DNA of 64,000 bases from Dichetophora obliterata (lineage: Eukaryota; Arthropoda; Insecta; Diptera; Sciomyzidae): NCBI GenBank assembly GCA_963920525.1, contig OY986437.1, forward strand, positions 109,112,715-109,176,714, written 5' to 3'. The notes under the pieces are model-generated. The model did no database searches, was not told where the DNA came from, and worked only from the letters and a program-made list of their open reading frames with translations. Numbering within the stretch: position 1 is the first letter of the stretch; every line of letters begins with the position of its first letter. Made by a program: the position numbers and the translations under genes. Positions 1 through 11,308 of the stretch are shown here, one piece after another.

Positions 1-322
1 GAATTTATGTAGAAATTGCTTTACTTAATAAAATTAAAATGTTTCTCTTAGATAATATCATCAAATAATAAGTTATAATTTTTTGGTCACGGTAGAGTTT
101 GCTGTGGAAATGCCCATATTATATTTTCAGTGTTGCTCGTTGCCTGTAGCTGTCGTTGGTGTGAATCGTTTGGCTTATCGCTGTACAACAAAAAAACAAA
201 GGGTGTGATCAACAGCCATAAACGTAAGTTTTTTCAAAAGTTTATGTATGTGGCATATCATATTTTCATATGAAGAAGGTGGAATAGAAAACAAAAATCA
301 TTCTTGTGAACAACAGTGCACA
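1..322. other. AT-rich flank, nothing recognised
   Basis: No coding frame or repeat that I can support. This is the flank into which the Tc1-like element at 325 inserted. Confidence 0.5.
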
Positions 323-324
323 TA

Positions 325-545
325 CAGTGTTGCGCATAATAATATCAACAAAATCGGTACGCTGCTACAAAATCGTGTAACTTTTTAAATATTAAGGACA
401 CACAAAAATGATTATAGGAACCAAAGCATATATTCATTCATCATATTAAAAACAAATCATATTCAAATTTGGTTTTGTTTTCTTTATTTAATTTAAAATT
501 AATGTGGCTACATTCAGTTTGTCTGAGAGCAAAACAAAAGCAACA
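325..545. repeat. Left terminal inverted repeat of the Tc1-like element
   Basis: The repeat starts CAGTGTTGCGCATAATAATA. Its reverse complement matches 3602-3720 followed by 1784-1883, with scattered mismatches and a few short gaps. At roughly 220 bp it is in the long-TIR class of Tc1 elements. Confidence 0.88.
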
Positions 546-548
546 TAA

Positions 549-1631
549 TTAATATTTGGTGTAAGATCCATTATCCTTCATAACCGCTGCACATCTGAGT
601 GGCATCGACTCTATTAAAGTAGATATGTTAGTATTAGGTATATGTTCCAAATTAAGTTTCAGGGCTTTATACAGTGCAGTCTTATTGGAAAACCTTTGAC
701 CAGAAACTTTTGCCTTCAAAGTCCCAAAAAGATTTTCAATGGGATTCAAGTTATTGTGATTGTGCCGGCCAATCAAGGACTTGAATCCCATTGCCTCTAA
801 TGTAATCTTTGATGAGTTTTGAAGTGTAGTTCGGGTCGTTGTCGGGCTGAAACGTTCACTGAAGCGACATATTCCACTTTGAATGTGGTCGCATCTTGCT
901 TTCTAAAATGTCATTATATACAAATCGATCCATAATTCCATCGAGTTTTTGAAATGGTTCAACTTCATAATAGGAAAAACAAGTCCAGACCATAATGCCA
1001 CCGTCTCCGTGTTTAAAACTTATTTTGCAGTTTCGGGCTTCAAGTCGTGTACCTGGGTGCCGCCGTACCATGCACATCCCATCTGAATTAATCAAGTTGA
1101 ACTTTATTTCATCGCTAAAAAAAACGGTTTTCGATTTTTGAACGGTCCAATTTAGGTGCTCTTTTGGAATACTGAGTCTAAAAAACAATAAATTGCAACT
1201 AGTTGTCACAATTTCAGACAGAATTGTTTAAATTGTAACACCTCACCTTGTTTTTTATGCTTAGCTGTAAGCAAAGGTTTCTCTGCCGGTCTGTAACTTC
1301 TTTAATCGTTCTCAACGGCTCGTCTTCAAACAGTGCTGTGGTGGATGTCTAAATCAAGTGTCCGAACAACCTCTTTGGATGTGGTAAATGCATTTAGTTT
1401 GAACACATCACAAATGTTCCTGTTATCACGCAGCGATGTTTTCCGCGGTCACCCTCTTTAATGTACCGTTGTTACGTCTTTTTCTTTTTTGATAGTATAT
1501 TTCTTTACTAATCTGCAAACTATTGACCGATTAATATCAAACTGTTTCACGTTAGATATTTGCGAATTTTCGTTATTATATTCGGAAATAATTTCTAATT
1601 TAAGAGCTTCACAGTATTTAAAACGTGCCAT
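549..1631 (-). pseudogene. Tc1-family transposase, broken
   Basis: A DDE transposase that would cut and paste the surrounding element. Reading on the minus strand from an ATG near 1631, the N-terminal helix-turn-helix begins MARFKYCEALKLEIISEY. The first catalytic Asp lies in FFSDEIKFNL, followed by GGIMVW. The second Asp is in PDNDPNYTS, just after an in-frame TGA near 845, where the family usually has Trp. The Glu is in LNPIENLFGTL, reached only after a frameshift near 790. The protein ends in YTKY. The spacing fits DD34E. A further frame change lies between about 1210 and 1458. Several lesions make this a pseudogene. Confidence 0.88.
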
Positions 1632-1883
1632 TATAAATGGAACAGTCAATGTCACAACTAGCACAAAAAAAAAACTAATCTTAAATGTTTATGACTTACA
1701 AATAACACGTGCTTTACAATAACGGAACTTTTACCAATAATTCTTGGAACTTCTGTTCTCTTTTTACATTTTTCAAGTTTTGTTGCTTTTGTTTTGCTCA
1801 CAGACAAATTGAATGTAGTCACATTAATTTTAAATTTAATAAAAAAAAACAAAACCAAATTTGAATTTGATTTGTTTTATGTA

Positions 1884-3601
1884 TCTATATATATAAAATG
1901 GAATGTGTGTTTGTTTATTTGTTTGTTTGTACCTTATAGGAGACCAAACCTCTGGACCGATCTTCCTGAAATTTTCACAGCATTTAACTGGGACTCTGGC
2001 ATGATTAATAGGGTACTTTTTTCGACCACGCCCACTTTTACGCCCACTTTTTTAAAATTATGTAATGGCTCCCATATAGTTTTTAACAGATTTACTTCAA
2101 ATTATATGCACATTATACTCCAGGCGAGGTAGAAATAAACATATCTTACGCCACGCCCACTTTCACGCCCCTTTTCACGCCAAATTTAAGTTTTAAACTT
2201 TTTGTTCTCCGTACAAATTTGTTCCTTCCAACGGATTATTTTTTATTTGGTAGTATATTGCTCTTAATACTGTTAACGTCGCCATATTACTATGAACCAC
2301 GCCCACTTCACCACCCCCTTTTTTTAGTTCAGATACTTACTTATACCACTAGCAATGTTTGCTATACAAAATACTTTTTTGTAATATGTATTTACCTAAA
2401 GTTTTATATACTTTTTATCTACAGGTAAGGTAGCCATAGATTTTTTTATTACCAAATCCCCCTTTTTCGCCCCATTTTACTTTAATTATAATTAATCTGC
2501 TTTCAATCTATATATATAAAAATGAATGTCTGTCTGTCTGTTTGTTTGTGCTTTATAGGAGGCCAAACCCTTGGACCGATCTTCCTGAAACTTTCACAGC
2601 AATTTACTTTGACTCTGGAAAGAATAATAGGCTATATGAAGTTTTTATTGGACAAAGGGGCGTGGCACTGCCCATATAACCCAAAAATTTAAATCGCCAT
2701 ATTTTGGGCATTTTTTGACCTACGTTAATGCTATTTGGTACATATGGTATTGGCATGATTAGGAATACGTACCAGGAGAAAAGTGGGTGGGACCACGCCC
2801 CTTTTTAGGAAAATTGAAAATCGCAATATAGTCTTAACTACTGGACCGATCGTCATTAAATTTTCACAATAGGATATTCTTACGAAATTATAAAGTCTTG
2901 ACTTTATAAAGTTGTGAGTGGACGAAGGGGCGTGGCCTCGCCCATATAACCCAAAATTTAAAATCGTCATATCTTGGGCATTTTTTGACCAACGGCGGCA
3001 GTATTTGCTATATATGGTATTGTCATGAATAGAAATACGTAACAAAAGAAAAGTGGGCGGAGCACGCCCCTTTGTTTGCGATATATTGGAGGCTGGACCT
3101 GATAACCGATCTTAAATTTTCACAGCGTTCAGTTTGGACTCAGGAATACTTATTACATGATAATATCTTTCGACCATGCACACTTCTGCACCTACTTTTT
3201 TACTACGTTTATTAACGGCTTTACCACAAATTTAAAATACATATTAATTAAAATAGTGGGGTAGCCCCATTCTCTTTCTTCCACCACTGTCTTCAAAACA
3301 GCTGATTTTATAATACGTGTTAATTAAAATAGAGAGTGGGGTAACACCATTCTCATTCTCCCACAACTGACTGCGAAACAGCTGATTGTGTAATTGCTGC
3401 TTTTTGATTGGTCTAAAAATAAAAAGGGGGAGCATGAAGCAAATTACATGCGATTCAGTGCTGAATTCTAATTGGTTTACAACAAAAAAAGAGGCGAAGC
3501 ATTGCAATAATTAAATTAAATAAATAAATTTTTGTAAATATATAAATACTTTTAATTTTATTTTATACGAGGGGGTAGCGAAGCACACCGGGTTCAGCTA
3601 G
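1884..3601 (+). mobile_element. Non-autonomous Helitron, 1718 bp
   Basis: It starts TCTATATATATAAAATGG and ends CGGGTTCAGCTAG, the TC...CTAG termini of Helitrons. It sits between an A (1883) and a T (3602), as Helitron insertions do, without target duplication. A short GC-rich stretch lies just before the end. Inside are repeated blocks around 'cgtggc..gcccatataaccc' (near 2655 and 2925, about 268 bp apart) and a second TCTATATATATAAAA start at 2507. No Rep or helicase coding is visible, so it would need a partner for movement. Confidence 0.88.
2507..2600 (+). repeat. Second Helitron 5' end inside the element
   Basis: The sequence from 2507 repeats the outer 5' end at 1884: TCTATATATATAAAA, then a GTCTGTCTGTTTGTTTG tract, then the 'ggaccgatcttcctgaaa' block. 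It is preceded by A. Two head-to-tail 5' ends therefore share one 3' end. Confidence 0.75.
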
Positions 3602-3722
3602 TGATGTATGAATGTAAGCTTTGATTCCTATAATCATTTTTGTGTGTCCCCAATATTAAAAAAGATACACGATTTTGTTGCAGCGCACTTATATTGTTGC
3701 TATTCTTTTGCGCAACACTGTA

Positions 3723-4274
3723 TATTACCAAATGTACATACCTTTAAAATTTGTTTTTAAAATTTTCTCATCAAACCACTTTGCGGTGCCTTATTAAAAA
3801 GTGCAGTAACCAATACCAGCCAACAAAATAAAGCGTGGGCATCGCTAGTACATTAACCTCAACAGATTTAACTTAATTCTTGTTTTTCATAAAATTTTAA
3901 ACGAAAACGCCCGACTAAAAGATAAACTAGTCTTAAGATAGTAAACACCGATTGTTGACTCAAAAATTTGAACATTACGGAAGTGAAACTGAAACCAAAA
4001 ATATGTTATTTTAGGTCATTTTTGCCAAATACAAGCAATGTCAATGTCAACCATGACACAAAGAAGAAGCATAAGAAGTAGATGATGAAGTTGCGTTTTT
4101 ATAATGGGCAAGAATCAAACCAGTTACTGACACTGCGAATCAACGCAAGCGTAAAAAAACATAATATTGACTTCCTTTGGAAAAAAAAAATACAAACAAG
4201 ATGAAGGTCTTCCACTTTTTAAGGGGAAAATGTGTTCTACTTTTGAGGTGTTTTTGATTGCAAAAATAAAAATT
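3723..4274. other. Intergenic, upstream of the Gly/Tyr-rich gene
   Basis: AT-rich DNA with no coding frame or mobile-element end that I recognise. It holds the likely distal promoter of the gene at 4391. Confidence 0.5.
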
Positions 4275-4282
4275 TATAAAAA
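4275..4282 (+). promoter_or_regulatory. TATA box for the Gly/Tyr-rich gene
   Basis: TATAAAAA lies 109 bp before the ATG. A start site about 30 bp downstream would give a 5' leader of roughly 85 nt. The assignment rests on position and consensus. Confidence 0.55.
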
Positions 4283-4390
4283 CTTCGCATTAATTTTGAA
4301 ATTTAGTTATTAAGCAGTTTTAAGACAAAGCACAACACAAGCATTAGAATTATTCAAAACAAAAGTTTTTTCCGGCAACTGTTTGATATA

Positions 4391-5224
4391 ATGAAGATTT
4401 TGTATGGAACTATTTTTATCAGCGTCTTAGTGACGCTGGGTACCTGCCAAGAGGAACGAGCAGCTAAAAAGTCTTCATATTCCCAGCTAAAGACGAACCG
4501 AAGAGCCAAGGGTGGCGGAAACCAGCAGGGTGAAGGACGCACTTTGGGTTTTTTGACACCTCTGCTGCAATTAGGCTTAGGCGGTTTTGGTCGTCCCTAT
4601 GGTGATGTGCCGGTGAGACCTGTGCGTGGTGGCAGTAATTCGCAATCAGATCCAATCTATAGTGGATATGGCGGAGGCGGTTATCCTGGTTACGGTGGAT
4701 ACGGCGGATATCCAGGTTATGGTGGAGGTGGTTATCCAGGCTATGGCGGTTATCTAGGCTACTTTAGCGGATATCCTCAATATAGTGGTGCTGGCTTTGG
4801 ATATCGTCCTTTCACCTATGGTAGTTATTATGGATCTACATATCCCGGTGCGGGTGGATATCGTCCAGGTGGCTTTGGTGGTGGCAACAATCCATCTTAT
4901 GGCAGCCTTGGTGGATATAATCCCTACAGTAGTGCCAGTTATCAAACATCATTTAACGGAAATGGTGGCGGCCAGAGCAATTATGGTGGCATTTTGTCGT
5001 CTGGTTCAGCTGGAGGTAGTTCAGGCGGTACAGCAGGGTCAGCTAGCACGTCTGTTGCAAGACCTGCAAGTAATTCACAAGCCGCACAATTAGCTGGACT
5101 TTTAGGTCAAGCCTTGGGAAGTAGCCTTAGACCTCTCTTGGCTAATGGAGGAGCCGCATCTGCTGCGGGTGGTTCAGCAGGTGCAAATCCACTCAGTGGC
5201 TTGTTGAGTCTTTTAACAGGCTGA
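4391..5224 (+). CDS. Secreted Gly/Tyr-rich protein, 277 aa
   Basis: I do not recognise the exact family. Residues 1-19 (MKILYGTIFISVLVTLGTC) are a good signal peptide, cut about residue 19, so the product is extracellular. Residues 20-50 are basic and polar. Residues about 85-205 are low-complexity repeats of GGYPGYGGYGG type rich in Gly, Tyr and Pro, as in cuticle, chorion or glue proteins. Residues 205-230 are Ser/Gly/Ala-rich. The C-terminus is a more hydrophobic tail with Leu-rich LAGLLGQALGSSLRPLL and SGLLSLLTG segments that could drive self-assembly. The gene is one uninterrupted exon with a TATA box and an AATAAA directly after the stop. Alternatives are a silk-like or eggshell component. 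No catalytic motif is seen. Confidence 0.85.
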   Translation: MKILYGTIFISVLVTLGTCQEERAAKKSSYSQLKTNRRAKGGGNQQGEGRTLGFLTPLLQLGLGGFGRPYGDVPVRPVRGGSNSQSDPIYSGYGGGGYPGYGGYGGYPGYGGGGYPGYGGYLGYFSGYPQYSGAGFGYRPFTYGSYYGSTYPGAGGYRPGGFGGGNNPSYGSLGGYNPYSSASYQTSFNGNGGGQSNYGGILSSGSAGGSSGGTAGSASTSVARPASNSQAAQLAGLLGQALGSSLRPLLANGGAASAAGGSAGANPLSGLLSLLTG

Positions 5225-5230
5225 AATAAA
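5225..5230 (+). promoter_or_regulatory. Poly(A) signal candidate
   Basis: AATAAA begins one base after the TGA stop. If used, the 3' UTR is only about 20-30 nt. A weaker ATAAA-type site lies about 100 bp further on. Confidence 0.4.
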
Positions 5231-6717
5231 AAAAAAAATATATTAGAGTTAAGTAAGTTGATTAGACTAAGTTTTTGTTAATTATGTTTTTAAGATTTTA
5301 AAAATAGCCAGAAGTATCATATTTATAAAATTAATAATACATCTGCAAATTTTTACTGAATCCAACTGTTTTTCAATTGTTGTTTTTTTTTAATTTTAAC
5401 ATTAATTGAAATGAATTCAAATGCTTCTACGAGTATTTTAAATGCAAAAGACTTTTCGAATCATTACGTCAGTTCGAAGTCGGAAATCCACTTGATTGAT
5501 AATGTTAATTTTGTTTTGCATTAGCTATAACACAGTCCAGCAAATTAAATTTTTTACATTAATTCCAGCAAAACATTTTTTTAAACTGAGTATTAATAGT
5601 TACACATGGGAATTAATGAGCTTTTACACTACCTTTTTTGAAACGATATCGCCAGTAAGCGATCAGATGTCTGCGACAAACTTATTTTAAATAACATGCT
5701 AGTCAAATAACAGTTTCGTCTGGGCAAAACCTTTCCAAGAAGTTATTATTTTCTGATATTTTCAATGCTGCAAACGTTGAGTAAAGTATGGAAAGAAACG
5801 GTATGGTTTCTGAGAGAAATTTAATATATCCACATTGCCAATATTTTGAAATTAACTAGTCAAGATAGTGATAACACTGTGTAGAAACGTCAAAAAGACA
5901 CACGAAAACTCTGAGAAACATAAACTTAATTTTTGGTCGTAGAATTTAGTGGCATACTAGGTTTTTCCCAATCGGCCTAAAATCTCGAGATATTCGCGAT
6001 TGAAATTTAGTCACTTTTGGATCCATTTTTGAAACCAAAAATTTTGACCACCTCCGATTTTGCTTAAATTTTTAAATTTTAATCTTCTTATACAATAAAA
6101 ACACTGCTTTGAGAAAAAAAATCTTAAGGTTTTTTGTAAAGTTTTTACGAAACATTAAAATTTGGTCTAAAGGAAAGATAAAGAGAAATCTCTTAACTTT
6201 TGACAAATTATAAACTCAAGGAGATTTATTCGATTTTTTTTAAGTTACTTTTTTGAATATTCAACAAAAAGTAATTGTTAAAAAATATATTTAAAATTTT
6301 TGAGAAGACATTCAAAAACGCCAGGTCAATGAATTTTGGTGGCATACTTAGTTTTTCTCAATCAAAGGGAAATTTTAATCTGAACGGTAAAGGAAAATCA
6401 CCCGGGAAATGAAAAGGAAATCACCGATTTGGCGCTAATTTTCTACCTCTGAGAGTTCGAGACAATTAATTTCTTGAGCGATGTCGGTGAAACTAATTGC
6501 TTTATAGAATGTGAGTTAAGTTTTTTAATAGTTAATTCTATTTGTTGGTTTTTTGTTAGTAACCTTGGAAAGAGCAGTCTTGGAATTATACGAATATATA
6601 GGTAGGGATTCCCTCCCCTCCGCCTAAAATTTGTAACGTTTAAAAAACAAACAGAAAAATTCAGATCATTTGGACTTGAATATGTATGTACAGAAAAAAA
6701 TTAAGAAAAGTATACAG
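5231..6717. other. Non-coding, degenerate repeats
   Basis: No gene seen. A short direct repeat 'gtggcatact..gtttttc.caatc' occurs near 5949 and 6339, which suggests an old repeat, but I could not find its ends. Confidence 0.4.
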
Positions 6718-7086
6718 CATTTTACGTACTATACCGTACCTTACGGATTGACCATATCCGATTTGGACCAAATTTTGCATAGATCATCACTGACGAAAAT
6801 AAAAGTCTTGATTTTTGATTGATTTTTGGCGGAGTTTCATTCCTTGTGCGGTTCGAATAACATTGTTTAAACATTTAAATTAATATTGTTTCTTAATATT
6901 AGTAAATTTGCCTCATTTAAAGTTTGGACTCAATGGGTTAGTGAGATCTGACCATTTAAACATCTTTACAAAAATATTTTTATATAAATTTTTGCTTAGA
7001 TGTTAAAATGTTCATATCTCATGAACCCATAAAGTCATATACCTACTCCGATATGGTCATTCCGTGAGGCTGGTACGTTTAAAATG
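6718..7086. mobile_element. Foldback or MITE-like element, about 370 bp
   Basis: Imperfect inverted arms lie at 6718-6764 and 7045-7086. The left arm has CCTTACGGATTGACCATATC and the right arm reads the same in reverse with a few changes. Both arms extend out to CATTTTA. No coding and no clear target duplication, so the superfamily is unknown. Confidence 0.5.
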
Positions 7087-7828
7087 GAATTGCTCTATTC
7101 TTGCCTTATTTCTAAAATATATTGATTTACTTTCTTTATAAAAAAACTTAAAACTTAGAACGATTTTTTTAAGCTTTTTAAAGATCCAGATATCTTAGAA
7201 ACTTCTTGGCCGATCGATTTCATATTTTATACAGTTATTATTTATCTCAATGACTTGTGATGAGTAGAGGGAAGAACTTTGTTAAGACTGCTTTTCTTTA
7301 TTTTATTTCTACAACTCGTATATAAGTTTGCTGGTCACATAAACCCGGTGTGATATGCTATAACTTTGTTCAGCAAAAATTATCAGAATGACATCGTCTT
7401 AAAAAAATATATATCATGTCAACTCTGTTGCAAAGTTGCTGTTGAACTGTGTAATGCATTCAAAATATAATTAAATCAATTTGTCACATTGTACGACAGC
7501 TTCTTATTTCATTATCTTGGAAGCGATCTTAATTGCTTTAAGAGTTTATAGTCATAATCGTAAATGTTTGTAATACACTTAAAAAAACTTTGAATATTAG
7601 CTTTACATAGACTCAGAAGAGTTTAAGACACAAAGAATGTGGTTCTGTCTATGACTTTTGTTTAAACATAAAGTTCCATATTATAAAATTCACCGATTTG
7701 TCGAAAGTAGGCTCGTTGAAAAGATCATCACAATACGTACTTTTTAAATTATTATTTAACGTTATATGTTCTTTCTACCAAGGCCCAAACCGGAATAATA
7801 AGAATTTGTTTTGAAAATTTGTTACCAT
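7087..7828. other. Non-coding, nothing recognised
   Basis: AT-rich DNA with no supported gene, TIR or tandem array. Confidence 0.4.
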
Positions 7829-8051
7829 TCGCCACACAGCTGAATTTGACAGACATGGCAGTATGGTCGAGCTCTACCATTTGATTAATAAACGATTTTA
7901 AACTATCAAACAACTAGAATTTGTATTAAAAATCAAGTATGATTTAAACTATCAAACATTTAGAATTTGTATTTAAATCATATAAAGTTAACATAATAAA
8001 TATAGAGGTCATTTAGGAAAAAACTTTAATCAAATGGTAGAGCTCGACCAA
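7829..8051. repeat. Inverted-repeat copy of repeat family B next to a MITE fragment
   Basis: A perfect 23-bp inverted repeat (7865-7887 and 8027-8049, core GGTCGAGCTCTACCATTTGA) encloses one copy of a dispersed repeat with the motif TTTAAACTATCAAACA, here called family B. Just before it, 7829-7866 matches 46151-46188 (ATTCGCCACACAGCT motif), the inside of the small MITE at 46 kb. It is therefore a mosaic of two repeat families. Confidence 0.55.
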
Positions 8052-8159
8052 ACGGAAAAAGCTGAAAACAAAATCAGCAAAAATCTAAAAACAACTTCAG
8101 TAAACATGCTTTGTTAGTGCAGACTTCCAGCAGGCTGTTGGACTACATATAATAACATA

Positions 8160-8556
8160 AGCATAGAGAATAAAGTAAAGCAAAAATACAATAACAAATG
8201 TGAAATTATGAAATTGAGAAAAACTGAGAAATTGACACTTCAAATCTCAGCGCCCCGGTGGTGCAGTGCGTTAGTGCGCGCTTGCACGGGTATCACAAAG
8301 ATTTCTGATGACGCATTTAGCCGGGCAGAAATTGCAATCAGATCAGCTAGTGATTTTTTCCTTTTCATATTGAAAAACTTTGTTGTTGTAGTTGTTTCTT
8401 TGGAAAGATTCATTAGAACAATTAATTATTCTAACTTTGACCTTAAGCTCAATAAACGATTTTAAACTATCAAACAACTAGAATTTGTATTTAAAATCAA
8501 GTATGATTTAAACTATCAAACATTAACAATTTGTATTTAAATCATATAAAGTCAAC
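8160..8556 (+). mobile_element. SINE-like composite with tRNA-like head and family B tail
   Basis: The block at 8248-8330 (GGTGGTGCAGTGCGTTAGTG) resembles a tRNA-derived pol III A-box region. It is followed by 'atcacaaagatttctgatga', and ends in the family B tail (8449-8550), made of two diverged units of about 48 bp. The same order of parts is found in reverse at 31985-32400. The tRNA origin is inferred from the A-box-like block only. No open frame of substance. Confidence 0.5.
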
Positions 8557-9849
8557 ATTTCTTATTTTTAATAACAAAAAATCACAATATAAGAATAATG
8601 CATAAACTCATATACTTTTAAAAATGAGACTTTATATTTTTTATTTGAATTAAATAAAAAAAAATTAATACATATATAGAATAAGTATAACTCTTTTCTT
8701 GTTTAAAATTTATTTATTATATTAATATAAAAATCACAAATAAGTAGTAACTTAAGGTAAATGTAATTTTTTTGTCAAGAAACGAAAAATTATAAATTAA
8801 TAGTATTATAAAAATGAGATCCTTATCTTTTTTTATTTGCAATAAGTAGGAACTGAAAAAATATACCGCATTCATTGGCATTGAATATTAATTTTTAGAA
8901 AGTAAATGAATAAATACTTTTATGCTTTAATGCTTTATTTAACTTGCTTCATTTAATGCTTTAAAAAAATATCGGTTTCTTCAAGTTTAAATTTTAATCA
9001 TTTTTTAATAACTAAAAATCAGAAACTACACAGGTCGTTTGTTTTATAGGATATCAATTCTAACTACGGGCATTGATTTTAAAAATAAGGAAACTTTTTC
9101 ACCATCACCTCAAGTTAAGGAGTTATTAAAAAATATGGTATACAGTTATTTTTCCAATAACTGCTCCTAATCACAAACTATTGATTGCATAGTATTTAAA
9201 GCTTTTGCTGATATCTTTTTACGTTGTAGAAAAACATATTGTGAAAGAAACGAAAATTTTCTTAAATTTATTCAAAGCAATTTTAAGCAGCTGAAAACCC
9301 CTAATTTTTCAGAAAGTTACTTTATTAATTTTTCCTGGAAAAAAATATATCTGGAATTATTCGCAATATTTGCAAAGGTAAAATGTATGCTTAAATTTCA
9401 AAGGCAAAATATATTTTTATGATTCAGACTTTCCTTTTCCTTGTTCTAAGCATTCATTTTCTTCATTTCTTTTCATCCATTCTGACAGTTCGACCGAGCT
9501 CGCTTTCAAGTGCCACAACCTTATAAATGAGCCTTGAGAAAGAAGACATTTTTTTATTTCTTTGACTTGTATTGTTGACAAGAAATTGATAAATAAAACG
9601 CCCGTGGCCGCGGACAACAGTGTCCTGCTAGTTATATATACATTCTACAAATTCTAGTATGACTTTTTTTTACATAAATACATAAAAAAAGCTGACTTTT
9701 TTTTACTTTTAATGGCTAAAAATTTTAATTTTTATGCCTTTATAATTACAGCGTAAGGGGTAAATTTATTTTGTTACTCCGTTTGCTTTATCAAAACGGT
9801 AAAATCTCTATATAAAGAATTAATGATGGCATTCTTTATAACTATTTTA
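8557..9849. other. Non-coding AT-rich DNA
   Basis: No gene or bounded element recognised. Short open frames here are A/T-driven and lack family features. Confidence 0.4.
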
Positions 9850-9889
9850 TTTTTAACTAGTATTCCCTGGTAGACGTTTTCCTGCCATA

Positions 9890-10793
9890 GATCGCCTTAT
9901 TGCAATATACGAAAATGTCAAGAAATGCCATATACATATGTATATTCACCATTTTCAGTATAGCTGCCGAAAGTAACCATATGAACAACATTACATAATT
10001 TTAGTCTAATCCGATCAAAACCGTGCTAAATATAGCGTTTTTGTTGGTTTGTCAGCGGTCAAAAGGGGTGCGGCAAATTATTTTCCTTAAACCATCTCGA
10101 AACAATTCGACTGCAAAAATTCCGGCTCAATTTAGCTTAAAACTTTGCTTTGCTTCACTCTACGCTGACCCCCCGAAAAGTAAGTGTAACTAAAGTGGGA
10201 CATGCCCATTTTTAGTTCACTTGCTGAGTGTAGCCATATGAACTAAATTACAAAATACGACCCAAGTCGTTTAAATAAAACGTTTTAATTGGCTTGTCGG
10301 CGGTAAAAGGGGGCGTTGAAACCAATTTTTAGTAAAAGTTCTGACAGTAACCATAAAAACTAAGTCAAAATTTTAAGCTCAATCAACCCAGTAGTCAATT
10401 TTAATTATTTCTGAAAAAGTTGGCGTGGATATATAGCGATAACTCCCATCTTTAGTGCAGGTGCCGAAAGTAACCATTCAAACTTAAGTGCCAAAAATTT
10501 TCATTGGTTTGTGGGCGGAAACAGGGGGCATGGAAACCAATTTTTAGTACAGTTGCTGATAGTAACCATATAATGTTGACTTGATATTTTACACATAAGT
10601 TTTGACAATCAAAATATCTATGCATACATGACAAACAAAAATATACTATGAGTTTCAAATTTTAAACATTTGTATAATTTTAAATATGAAGTGACGTCAT
10701 ATAAAAAATAAAACTTATAAAACATCGAATATATATAATCACGGCTATGGAGGTATTTTGACTTCGGCGCAGTCGAAGATTGTTCCTTACTAG
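9890..10793 (+). mobile_element. Degenerate Helitron or DINE-1-like fragment
   Basis: It holds at least three diverged blocks of the type 'tgccgaaagtaaccat...ggtttgt.ggcgg...ggggg', spaced 150-250 bp apart. It ends with a hairpin CTTCG..CGAAG at about 10762-10778 and then ATTGTTCCTTACTAG, so CTAG closes at 10793. This is the 3' architecture of Helitrons and DINE-1. The 5' end is unclear. The reverse complement of the blocks recurs at 12780-13690. Confidence 0.55.
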
Positions 10794-11308
10794 ATTTTTT
10801 TAAAGATATCCGTTACTTTTTTTTTTGTTATTCTGCGGTGCTCACAGCATAAAGTGCTTATAACTAAGGAAGATTTATTTAAATTATAATTTCAAGTTAA
10901 GAATTGTGCATAAAGACTTAACTTTTTAATAACTAACGTTATTACTTCCACAGATCTGCACAAGCATTTTGCTTTACCTCTATAAAAGCCTCTATAAAAG
11001 TTATTAAAACGCAACACTTTAATGACTTTCTTTTGAATTCTTTTAAATTTTATAATGTTAAAAAAAGTGTTTCTCAGTCTTGAATTTTCCTCAGAGAAAC
11101 TCTCGGATATTCTTAAGAGTTTGAAATAGAATAAGATAACAACAATGAGCAAATCTTTATATAAATAGGCGTAGGAAAAACAGTTCGGTACCATTTTCTC
11201 CAATGTTTCTAAGCTGATTTGGATAAGTTTTCTTTCGAATGAATAAGAGTAGGAAGAAGGATTGCACTGAATACAATTGTGCGAACAAATATGTGCGTAT
11301 TATATATT
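10794..11308. other. Non-coding, nothing recognised
   Basis: AT-rich, no supported gene. Confidence 0.4.

Larger units (their letters stand above)
325..3720 (-). mobile_element. Tc1-like DNA transposon with a nested Helitron
   Basis: The element has inverted ends starting CAGTGTTGCGC and a TA target duplication at 323-324 and 3721-3722, which is the Tc1/mariner signature. The terminal inverted repeats are about 220 bp and align over nearly their whole length. The transposase lies on the minus strand. The full span is 3396 bp, but removing the Helitron at 1884-3601 leaves 1678 bp, a normal Tc1 size. The transposase is broken, so the copy is dead. Confidence 0.92.
1784..3720. repeat. Right terminal inverted repeat, split by the Helitron
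   Basis: The inner half is 1784-1883 and the outer half is 3602-3720. Joined, the two halves match the left repeat without a gap at the junction. This shows that the Helitron entered an already inserted Tc1 copy. Confidence 0.88.

Noticed and set aside
4785..5093. 102-codon frame overlapping the Gly/Tyr-rich gene
   Set aside because: It is a shifted frame of the repetitive coding sequence with no independent start context.
10892..11203. 103-codon open frame on the minus strand
   Set aside because: Low-complexity Phe/Leu/Lys composition and no family motif; likely chance in AT-rich DNA.
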